Shown here piece after piece: positions 1-6,505 of a stretch of DNA of 9,040 nucleotides; the stretch's first letter is position 1; each line of letters opens with the position of its first letter. The DNA lies in NCBI GenBank assembly GCA_020723045.1, contig DYJQ01000035.1, positions 1 to 9,040 of the forward strand. Direction: 5' to 3'. This DNA comes from Candidatus Micrarchaeum sp. GTDB lineage: Archaea; Micrarchaeota; Micrarchaeia; CAILAH01. Both the position numbers and the translations under genes were made by a program. Below the pieces are notes generated by a model that saw only the letters and a program-made list of their open reading frames with translations, ran no database searches and was not told the origin of the DNA.

Positions 1-132
1 ACTTTAACATACTCGTCAGATGTGAAGGTTACGTGCAACCCAGCCGTGTTTGGTGATGAGAAGTTTGCAACTAGTGGCAAGGTATGTGACATAAATCTGA
101 TTCAGGGCATGCAAGCCCCAATGGGTGGCTGA
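1..132 (+). CDS. C-terminal end of an unrecognised protein, possibly extracellular (partial)
   Basis: Only the last 43 codons are in the window. The frame is open from base 1 to a TGA at 130-132. The residues are rich in Thr, Ser, Val and Asp, have a beta-strand-like alternation, and include two cysteines 17 residues apart (about residues 12 and 29 of the visible part). The tail is Gly/Met/Pro-rich. This would suit an exported beta-rich domain with a disulphide, but that is inference and I recognise no family. The other two plus frames are closed early, and a strong T-rich tract follows the stop codon, which supports a real gene end here. It converges with the DUF192 gene. Confidence 0.5.
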   Translation, partial: TLTYSSDVKVTCNPAVFGDEKFATSGKVCDINLIQGMQAPMGG

Positions 133-138
133 GGCTTG

Positions 139-171
139 ACTTTTCTCTTTTTACTCCTTTTCTACTTTTTT
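139..171 (+). terminator. T-rich archaeal-type terminator
   Basis: Just after the TGA at 130-132 lies a pyrimidine tract with four T-runs of four to six bases, broken by C, AC or CTCC. No hairpin is evident. Archaeal RNA polymerase commonly stops on such oligo-T tracts in the coding strand. The tract also overlaps the last codons of the converging DUF192 gene, where it reads as A-rich on the minus strand. Confidence 0.55.
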
Positions 172-572
172 GCATTAGTGTATTTTTGTTCTAGGAACAG
201 CCTTCCCCTGAGCGGGTGTATCGCAAGGGTATGGGGGCGCATGATGATTGATTCATTATAATCAAGCGATACAACCTTTACTGGGAAGTGAACATCGAGC
301 ATCCAGAACGAGACGGTACGCGGCTCGCTGAAAACAAACAGCATCCCCTCATCCTTTTTGACATCTCGAGGGTCTCGAAACATATATCCGATTGCACGCG
401 CGAAGAAATTATCAGCGACATACGCATTAATGGCCTTTTGCCTGCCGCCCAATAAGACCTTCCTTCTCTTTTTATATGGCCCAAAGAAATATAAGAACGG
501 AAGAAAAACAAGAAACAACGGGGAGATGATAAACCCCCTGCCGCACACCCTCACTCCAATCCCACTCTGCAC
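162..572 (-). CDS. DUF192 family protein with N-terminal membrane anchor, shortened C-terminus
   Basis: This 136-residue protein has one hydrophobic segment at about residues 14-31, followed by a basic stretch (YKKRRK). That suggests a signal anchor with the folded domain outside the cell or membrane-tethered. Residues about 50-115 match the DUF192 (PF02643) pattern: AIGYMFRDP, then EGMLFVF, then FWMLDVHFPV and a final short strand. The biochemical role of DUF192 is not established. The family normally ends with another strand pair and a Leu/Gly-rich segment; here the protein stops soon after LFLEQKY, so it looks about 15-25 residues short. The GTG start at 572 shares its G with the thrS stop (TAGTG). 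An AGGAGGT ribosome site lies at 592-586, 13 nt upstream, so translation is probably coupled to thrS. Later in-frame GTG codons (residues 7 and 9) are alternative starts. Family call good, start less sure. Confidence 0.75.
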   Translation of the reverse strand: MQSGIGVRVCGRGFIISPLFLVFLPFLYFFGPYKKRRKVLLGGRQKAINAYVADNFFARAIGYMFRDPRDVKKDEGMLFVFSEPRTVSFWMLDVHFPVKVVSLDYNESIIMRPHTLAIHPLRGRLFLEQKYTNAKK

Positions 573-2416
573 TATATGAACGCAAACCTCCTGCTTATCT
601 CCTTTGGGAGTGAGAGTTCTTCGAACGGGAAGCCGGCAGTTTTCTCTGTGATTTCTGTTATAAGCTCTTCCAAACTCATCTTAAACTGCTCCTTATTTCC
701 CCTTTTCCTCACTGTTACAATCCCATTTGCCTGCTCCTCCTTTCCCACAACGGCGATATAAGAGCACCACTCCTTCTCAGCCTCACGAATGCGTTTGCTG
801 AGGCTCTCATTCCTGTCGTCAAGGTCCGCGCGCACCTTCCCCTTGCAACTATGTAACAGCGCACGCGCATAATCCAATTGATCTTCGGAGACTGGGATTA
901 TACGCACCTGTGTGGGCGCAAGCCAGAGCGGGTACTGCGGCACACCGCCATTCGTCCTTATCATCCCCTGCTTCTCCAGTATTGCATAGATGTCACGCTC
1001 GACAGCACCGCTTATGCTCGCATGAAGGATGTACGGCCTCTTCTTTGTGCCGTCCCTATCAACATAGTTTATGTTGAAACGCTCTGCATTCTCAACATCT
1101 ATCTGCACTGTTGAGAGTGCAGTGCACTTTTGCAGTGAGTCGACCACATTAAACTCGAACTTGGTGATGAAGTATGCATAGCGCTTATCAAACATCTCAA
1201 TCAGCATGGGCCTGCCAACCTTTTTGGCAAACTCCGCATACCATTCCTTGTTTTGCTCATACCACTCTTTGAGTATCCTGAATGCGACCTCATACTCGGA
1301 CTCAATAGCCGACATGAACTTATAGCTCATCCCAAACTGCTTTGCAAAGTCCTCCTTTGCAGTATCAAGGTCAGGTGTGAGGGTGTGCATATCAGGCATC
1401 GTGAATGCACGCAGACGACGGAGGCCCGCCACCTCACCACTCTTCTCCCTCCTGAAACTGTAACGCGTCAATTCAAATATCCGTAATGGGAGGTTGCGAT
1501 ATGAGATCTGTGCATCGCTTGCAATCAAGAACTGGCCGAAACATGCGGCAAAACGCAGGAAGAACTTGTCCTTGTCTGAAATCACTATGTACTGGCGCGC
1601 GGGGAACCTATTCAGATACTTCTCGAGTGCTGGGTGCGCAAAATCATACATGAGCGGCGTCTCCACCTCGACCGCACCCTCGCCCACACACATATCCGTG
1701 ATGTACCTCTCAATGAGCTTCTTCATCAGGCGGCCTTTGGGAAGCCAGCGCAGGTTGCCGACATCGCTCCCCGGCTCGGGCTGTGCAATCTCATGCTCGC
1801 GCATGAGTGTGATGTGCTCGGGGGTGCGTTCGTACACCCTGCTCTTCTTTATCTCATAGTTGGCAAACACCTCAAGATTGCGGTGTTTTGAGAAATCAAA
1901 ATCCTTTACGGGAATAAGCCTGCCATCCGGCTGCAGTATGAAGAACTCGCTCTTCGTCTGCGCCTCCTGCACGATTGACTGGGATACGACTTCTGCCTCC
2001 TTCCCGCTCACGCGTTTTGACAATTCGCTGAGGGGATGGCCCTTCACCTTAAGCTCAAACGATTTGTACCAGCCGAACGGCGCCCTCACAGTTTCAAACC
2101 CATCCTCATTAAGCTTCTCCGCAACTTTCTTGGTGAGTGTGAATGCAAGCGATGGGTTGGCTGGCCGGTCCGTCAGATGAACGTATGGATATACAACAAT
2201 GCGCTCCGCCTTTACGTTCCGTGCATGCTCCTCCACCTGCCGCACAATCTCATTCGCAGCCTCTTCACTATCACCCTCCTCCGCGGCAAGGAATGCAACA
2301 AGCGCCTCCCGCACATCAACTGCCTTCAACTCGGCAGTCAATTCTTCGGCATTCTCTATGGCCTTCTCAACCGGCCTGACCTTTATGTAATCTACATGCA
2401 GTGCAAGTGTTATCAC
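572..2416 (-). CDS. thrS: Threonyl-tRNA synthetase, archaeal type with editing domain
   Basis: This cytoplasmic enzyme charges tRNA-Thr with threonine. At 614 residues it has the usual archaeal length. Residues 1-140 form the archaeal D-aminoacyl-tRNA-deacylase-like editing domain, which removes mischarged serine (VVYPYVHL, RAPFGWYKSFE, GHPLSEL). His80, Tyr117, Lys118 and Glu131 correspond, at a constant offset of three, to residues I recall as catalytic in the Pyrococcus abyssi domain. The class II core holds motif 1 (VEVETPLMYD, about 249-258), motif 2 (YSFRREKSGEVAGLRR, 319-334) and motif 3 (GAVERDIYAILE, 470-481). Expected zinc ligands are Cys292, His344 and His465. The anticodon-binding domain starts near 497. 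The GTG start has a GGTGA site at 2427-2423, six bases upstream. The stop is TAG. It is the first gene of a pair with the DUF192 gene. Confidence 0.97.
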   Translation of the reverse strand: MITLALHVDYIKVRPVEKAIENAEELTAELKAVDVREALVAFLAAEEGDSEEAANEIVRQVEEHARNVKAERIVVYPYVHLTDRPANPSLAFTLTKKVAEKLNEDGFETVRAPFGWYKSFELKVKGHPLSELSKRVSGKEAEVVSQSIVQEAQTKSEFFILQPDGRLIPVKDFDFSKHRNLEVFANYEIKKSRVYERTPEHITLMREHEIAQPEPGSDVGNLRWLPKGRLMKKLIERYITDMCVGEGAVEVETPLMYDFAHPALEKYLNRFPARQYIVISDKDKFFLRFAACFGQFLIASDAQISYRNLPLRIFELTRYSFRREKSGEVAGLRRLRAFTMPDMHTLTPDLDTAKEDFAKQFGMSYKFMSAIESEYEVAFRILKEWYEQNKEWYAEFAKKVGRPMLIEMFDKRYAYFITKFEFNVVDSLQKCTALSTVQIDVENAERFNINYVDRDGTKKRPYILHASISGAVERDIYAILEKQGMIRTNGGVPQYPLWLAPTQVRIIPVSEDQLDYARALLHSCKGKVRADLDDRNESLSKRIREAEKEWCSYIAVVGKEEQANGIVTVRKRGNKEQFKMSLEELITEITEKTAGFPFEELSLPKEISRRFAFI

Positions 2417-2422
2417 TTTCTC

Positions 2423-2427
2423 TCACC
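2423..2427 (-). promoter_or_regulatory. Shine-Dalgarno site of thrS
   Basis: GGTGA on the minus strand lies six bases before the GTG at 2416. It matches the anti-SD at the 3' end of archaeal 16S rRNA and fixes the thrS start, which uses a non-ATG codon. Confidence 0.7.
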
Positions 2428-2430
2428 ACT

Positions 2431-2493
2431 AAATTTTATGATTTCTGATGTATTGTGCGTATATATTAATAAAAATATACCCTCAAATATGAA
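2431..2493. promoter_or_regulatory. Divergent promoter region between thrS and the TPR-AAA gene
   Basis: This short AT-rich spacer separates two genes pointing away from each other. The segment 2460-2480 (TATATATTAATAAAAATATAC) carries TATA-like sequence in both directions. For the plus gene, a TATA box centred near 2470 predicts a transcription start within a few bases of the ATG at 2494. No ribosome site precedes that ATG, so the transcript is probably leaderless. For thrS, the same region predicts a start near 2440 and a leader of about 24 nt carrying the GGTGA site. Both start positions are inferred from the usual archaeal spacing of about 25 nt. Confidence 0.55.
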
Positions 2494-4110
2494 ATGATTT
2501 GGATGGTCGGCACTGAAAGTGACCCAAAGGAATACTACTATCGGGGAAATGATTATTACGAGAAGGGGGGTTATGACAAGGCTATTGAGAATTATAACAC
2601 TGCAATCATACTCAACCCCAGCTTCCCGGAAGCGTATTTTAACCGCGGGCTGTGCTACTACAACAAAAAGGAATATGACAAGGCCATAAAGGATTATACA
2701 AAAGCGGCAGAACTCGACCCCAGCAACCCCGTGATATACAACAATAGAGGGGATGCACACTACAGAAAACAGGAGTATGACAAGGCCATCATAGATTATG
2801 ACAAGGCCGTAATGCTCAATGAGAGTTATCTGAAAGCATACTATAACAGGGGACTGGCGTATGCAGTACTCGAGGATTATGACAAGGCTGTGGAGGATTT
2901 CAGCAAGGTGATTGAGCTCGACCCCGACTTTGCAGAGGCATACTACGTACGCGGCCTTGCGTATGAGTATCTTGAGAACAGCGATAAGGCGATTGAGAAT
3001 TACCAGAAAGCACTCGACCTCAACCCGGACCTTGAGGAGGCATCAACGCATCTTGAAGCAGTGAAAAACAAGAAGGAAAGCGGCGAGGGCGGGGAGGGTA
3101 CAAAGACTGATTCTGTCAAGCTCGTGACACGGCCGAGCGTGACCTTCAAAGACGTAGCGGGCATGAAAAAGGTAAAGGAATCATTCCTAGATTATATCGT
3201 GAGGCCATTGCAGAACCCCGAACTCGCACGCAAGTACGGCAAGCTGGGTGGTGGCGGCGTGCTACTCTACGGCCCGCCCGGCTGTGGCAAGACATTCATC
3301 GTAAAAGCCGCAGCTGGTGAGAGTGGTGTTGCATTCATTAACGCAAAGCTGAGCGACCTGCTTGATATGTACGTGGGCAATACGGAGAAGAACATCCATA
3401 AGGTGTTTGAGACGGCACGCAAGAGCTCGCCGTCAATCCTATTCATTGATGAGCTGGAGGCATTGGGTGGGCGCAGGGAGAAGATGGACCAAAGCGCATC
3501 GCGTTCTGCCATCAACCAGCTGCTCTATGAGATGGACGGTGTTGAGGCGCATAACGAGAACGTGCTGGTGATAGGTGCAACGAACGCGCCTTGGGGTGTT
3601 GACACTGCATTGAGGAGGTCGGGCAGGTTTAGCAAGATGGTGTATATACCGGAGCCGGACGGCAGGTCGCGTGCAGAGTTGTTCAAGATTTATCTTTCCA
3701 AGAGGCCGCTCGGCAAGGGAATTGCGTATGGACGGCTCGGGAGGGCCACCGCCGGGTATTCCGCGGCGGATATAAAAGCAATCTGCGATGATGCCGCCGC
3801 AATCCCGTGGAAGGAAGCGTTCACAACAGGTAAGGAGAGACCAGTCCTAATGAAGGATATCCTCACCACCATAAAGAAGACAAAATCAACACTGCCACCT
3901 TGGTATGCTGCTGCGAATAAGGAGATAGGCAAGCAGAAAGAGGTTGAGATCATAGACGGTAAGAAGCACGTACGCGAGAAGGAGAGCAAGCTTGGGCCTG
4001 AAGAACAACAGCAGTTCAAGGAGCTGCTCGAGGTAATCAAGCAGAGAAACCAGTGGTGGAATAAGGCGCTGAATTTCATATGGCGCAGTTTTGCATTGTG
4101 GATTTTCTAA
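2494..4110 (+). CDS. TPR-repeat / AAA+ ATPase fusion protein
   Basis: This 538-residue protein has two halves. Residues 11-180 are five 34-residue tetratricopeptide repeats (YDKAIENY-type helices with ..LNP or ..LDP turns), a protein-binding scaffold. A charged, Gly-rich linker (about 190-206) leads to one AAA module of the Cdc48/Vps4/FtsH type: VTFKDVAGM at 216-224, Walker A GPPGCGKT at 260-267, Walker B ILFIDE at 315-320, sensor-1 Asn364, and arginine-finger candidates Arg375 and Arg378. A helical lid (GYSAADIKAICDDAA) is near 421-435. All catalytic residues are kept, so ATP-driven remodelling or unfolding of a TPR-recruited client is likely; the client is unknown. The tail is charged and ends in a Trp/Phe-rich segment (521-538) that could touch a membrane or partner. 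The start is ATG 2494; ATG 2503 is an alternative. metK follows after 11 nt. Confidence 0.9.
   Translation: MIWMVGTESDPKEYYYRGNDYYEKGGYDKAIENYNTAIILNPSFPEAYFNRGLCYYNKKEYDKAIKDYTKAAELDPSNPVIYNNRGDAHYRKQEYDKAIIDYDKAVMLNESYLKAYYNRGLAYAVLEDYDKAVEDFSKVIELDPDFAEAYYVRGLAYEYLENSDKAIENYQKALDLNPDLEEASTHLEAVKNKKESGEGGEGTKTDSVKLVTRPSVTFKDVAGMKKVKESFLDYIVRPLQNPELARKYGKLGGGGVLLYGPPGCGKTFIVKAAAGESGVAFINAKLSDLLDMYVGNTEKNIHKVFETARKSSPSILFIDELEALGGRREKMDQSASRSAINQLLYEMDGVEAHNENVLVIGATNAPWGVDTALRRSGRFSKMVYIPEPDGRSRAELFKIYLSKRPLGKGIAYGRLGRATAGYSAADIKAICDDAAAIPWKEAFTTGKERPVLMKDILTTIKKTKSTLPPWYAAANKEIGKQKEVEIIDGKKHVREKESKLGPEEQQQFKELLEVIKQRNQWWNKALNFIWRSFALWIF
2572..2888 (+). repeat. 102-bp tandem TPR-coding repeats with conserved DNA core
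   Basis: The core TATGACAAGGC begins at 2572, 2674, 2776 and 2878, exactly 102 bp apart, with an extra copy at 2797. Each period encodes one 34-residue TPR. The fifth repeat keeps only part of the core (GCGATAAGGC). Identity at the DNA level over this core suggests either fairly recent internal duplication or constraint from the YDKA residues with uniform codon choice. Confidence 0.6.
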
Positions 4111-4121
4111 TGTGATTTATC

Positions 4122-5315
4122 ATGGCAAACGTACACTACAGAATAGGAAAGAGTGTCCAAGACAATTACATTGAGCTTGTTGAGCGCAAAGGGATTGGCC
4201 ACCCCGATTCCCTAATAGACGGGATAATGGAGGAGATAAGCAGGGAGCTCAGCAAAAAATACCTTGATGAGTTTGGCGTGATCATGCACCACAACGTGGA
4301 TAAGGGGCTGATAGTTGGCGGAGAGGCAAAGGTGGAGTTTGGCGGTGGTGTGGTCGAGAAGCCCACCGAGATATACCTTGCTGGAAGGGCCGTCCATGAG
4401 GTTGAGGGGAAGGCAATGAATGTTGAGGGCATTGCAATGGAGTCTGCACGCAAATACCTGATGGAGAACTGCAGGCATCTTGATGTGGACAGGCACGTGG
4501 TGTTGTTTCCAAGGATAAGAAAGGGGTCGGCAGACCTCGTGAGCATATTCAAGAATAAGGGGGAGGTACCGCTCGCGAATGATACGAGTTTTGGGACGGG
4601 GTTCGCGCCATACACGCCACTCGAGAGTGTTGTACTCGAGACGGAGAGATACCTCAACTCAAAGAGGTATAAGGACGAGCACCCTTACGTGGGCGAGGAC
4701 ATAAAGGTGATGGGGCTTAGAGAGGGTACTAAGCTCAAGGTTGCTGTTGCGGCCGCATTTGTCTCAAAGCATGTTGAGAGCCTCAAGGATTATATAGAGA
4801 AAAAAGAGGGTGTGTTTGAGGACATAAAAAAGTTCATATCAAGGATGTATGATGATGAGTTTGAGTTGTTCATAAACACGGGTGATGATTACAAGAGCGG
4901 CTCTGTATACATAACCAAGACGGGATTGAGTATGGAGATGGGGGATGACGGCGAGGTGGGTAGGGGAAACAGGGCGAACGGCCTCATAACTCCATACAGA
5001 AAGATGTCGCTCGAGGCTGCGGCTGGCAAGAACCCCGTCAGCCATGTGGGCAAGATATACAACGTGCTCGCGAATGAGTTGACGAGGGATATTGTGGAGC
5101 AGTTTGATTTTGTAGATAGCGCCACATTCACGATCGTATCGCAGATAGGCGTGCCCATTAACAAACCGATGAATGCAGACCTTGAGGTGGTGCTTTCAAA
5201 GGGGTACAACCTCGAGGATGTCAGGCCCAAGCTTAATTATGTGGTTGAGGGCTGGATGGAGAATATAACAGAGATCACGGAGAGGATTGTGTACGGGAAG
5301 ACAACTGTATTTTAG
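4122..5315 (+). CDS. S-adenosylmethionine synthetase, archaeal type
   Basis: This 397-residue enzyme makes S-adenosylmethionine from methionine and ATP, supplying methyl groups to the whole cell. It is the archaeal family (PF01941), distinct in sequence from bacterial MetK. Diagnostic segments are VERKGIGHPDS (20-30), FGVIMHHNVDKG (51-62), NDTSFGTGFAPYTPLE (153-168), and the Gly/Asp-rich stretch MGDDGEVGRGNRANGLITPY (273-292) followed by EAAAGKNPVSHVGKIYN (298-313). Length is normal and no motif is missing. The ATG lies 11 nt after the TPR-AAA stop. GTGAT at 4112-4116, five bases before the start, may act as a weak ribosome site. No promoter is seen in the gap, so it is probably co-transcribed with the TPR-AAA gene and the DHH gene; no functional tie is evident. 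Confidence 0.96.
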   Translation: MANVHYRIGKSVQDNYIELVERKGIGHPDSLIDGIMEEISRELSKKYLDEFGVIMHHNVDKGLIVGGEAKVEFGGGVVEKPTEIYLAGRAVHEVEGKAMNVEGIAMESARKYLMENCRHLDVDRHVVLFPRIRKGSADLVSIFKNKGEVPLANDTSFGTGFAPYTPLESVVLETERYLNSKRYKDEHPYVGEDIKVMGLREGTKLKVAVAAAFVSKHVESLKDYIEKKEGVFEDIKKFISRMYDDEFELFINTGDDYKSGSVYITKTGLSMEMGDDGEVGRGNRANGLITPYRKMSLEAAAGKNPVSHVGKIYNVLANELTRDIVEQFDFVDSATFTIVSQIGVPINKPMNADLEVVLSKGYNLEDVRPKLNYVVEGWMENITEITERIVYGKTTVF

Positions 5316-5332
5316 GATGGCTGGGTTTTTGG

Positions 5333-6433
5333 ATGGATGAGAGTTATAATGAAAGGATTGATTTTGTGTTCCAGCAAGCCGAAAAGCTGAGGGTGCCAGT
5401 GGAAAGGCTGGCGGACCATTTCAAGCGGATTGCATCTGATGGACGCAAGATAGTGGTCAAGTATGATGGTGATGCAGACGGTATGAGTGGTGCGCTCATC
5501 CTCTACAGGATGTTCAAGTGCCTTGGCCGCGATGCAGTGTTTGAGATTGGAGCGAGCCCCGTATATTTGGCGGAGGATGCACAAAAAGACCTTATGCGCC
5601 ATCCTTCGGCGCACTTCATATTCATTGATTTTGCAAATAATAATGAGAGTGAGGACGGCTTGGCTGTGCTGAGGGGAGGGGCACTCTCAATATCAATAAT
5701 AGACCATCACCTGAGCGAGAGGAAGCCTACGGATGAGATTGTTGTAACGCCTGTGTGGTACGGCCTGGACTATAATTACACCGCAGGGTACTTGTGCTAT
5801 GAGGTTGCAAGACGCGCGTGCAATGCAGACTATACGAACCTCTGGAAGGTATCGCTCTACTGCGATAAGAGCTCGCTCCCTCTTGAGGTAGATAATGATG
5901 TGCCAAAACTCGGGCTCGCATTTGATTATTTTGCATCATCGATGAAACGGCAGAAGTATAGCATGCGGATGATAGATGAGATAGCACGCGACAGCCACAT
6001 GCTCTACTCAATATACCTAGAGGCAAAAGAGAAGGTTGATAATGCAACCGGGACTGCGTGCAGGGTGGCAAGGGTGCGGAGGCTTGAGAATGGCATAACA
6101 CTCGTGATAGTCAATACTCAGAAGGTTGTGGTGCCTGGTGAGTTCCCGCCGATGGGCAAGGTGGTAGGGATGGTTCATGACCATTTCAGCAAGGGAAAGG
6201 ATGAGATGATTGTGACTGTTGGCTACGGGAGCGATTCTGCATCCCTCCGCGCCACTGCATCTGCGCGGGAGAAGGGGTTTAACGCAAATAACATAATACA
6301 GGAGATAAAACGCGAGTATGGAAACATCATCATCTCGGGGGGCGGCCATCCCGGCGCGGCGGCCATCAGGTTCACGAAAGGCCTTGAAAATGTGGTGGTT
6401 GAAGCGATCACAAAAAAGATAGCACAAATATGA
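5333..6433 (+). CDS. RecJ-like DHH/DHHA1 phosphoesterase
   Basis: This 366-residue protein has the two-domain DHH plan. The DHH domain shows motif I YDGDADGMSG (44-53), which fits the DxDxDG metal site of RecJ, motif II FIDF (Asp99), motif III DHH at 124-126, and a likely motif IV Asp178 (YCDKSS). The DHHA1 substrate domain ends with SGGGHPGAAA (335-344), normally used to grip a nucleotide or single strand. Members are Mn-dependent 5'-3' exonucleases (archaeal RecJ/GAN) or oligonucleotide and cyclic-dinucleotide hydrolases. Motifs alone do not separate these; the size is smaller than bacterial RecJ. It starts 17 nt after the S-adenosylmethionine synthetase stop with no clear ribosome site and probably ends a three-gene operon. 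A repair, replication or RNA-decay role is inference. Confidence 0.88.
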   Translation: MDESYNERIDFVFQQAEKLRVPVERLADHFKRIASDGRKIVVKYDGDADGMSGALILYRMFKCLGRDAVFEIGASPVYLAEDAQKDLMRHPSAHFIFIDFANNNESEDGLAVLRGGALSISIIDHHLSERKPTDEIVVTPVWYGLDYNYTAGYLCYEVARRACNADYTNLWKVSLYCDKSSLPLEVDNDVPKLGLAFDYFASSMKRQKYSMRMIDEIARDSHMLYSIYLEAKEKVDNATGTACRVARVRRLENGITLVIVNTQKVVVPGEFPPMGKVVGMVHDHFSKGKDEMIVTVGYGSDSASLRATASAREKGFNANNIIQEIKREYGNIIISGGGHPGAAAIRFTKGLENVVVEAITKKIAQI

Positions 6434-6464
6434 AATTGAACAATCGCCGCGCAAGCACGTCTCA

Positions 6465-6473
6465 TTTAAATTA
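6465..6473 (+). promoter_or_regulatory. Probable TATA box of the beta-CASP nuclease gene
   Basis: TTTAAATTA lies in the 72-nt gap after the DHH gene. The usual spacing predicts a transcription start near 6494. A GGTG ribosome site at 6494-6497 precedes the ATG at 6506 by eight bases. This suggests a separate promoter with a very short leader, although read-through from the upstream operon is possible. Confidence 0.5.
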
Positions 6474-6505
6474 CTTGTTTGAAAAACATTCTTGGTGCAT
6501 AACAC

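Noticed and set aside
2036..2497. Plus-strand open frame of 153 codons opposite thrS
   Set aside because: thrS is unambiguous through this region, including the editing-site residues, and the opposite frame shows no domain or ribosome site.
4099..4107. C-terminal proteasome-docking HbYX motif on the AAA protein
   Set aside because: The protein ends W-I-F; the required tyrosine at the penultimate position is absent.
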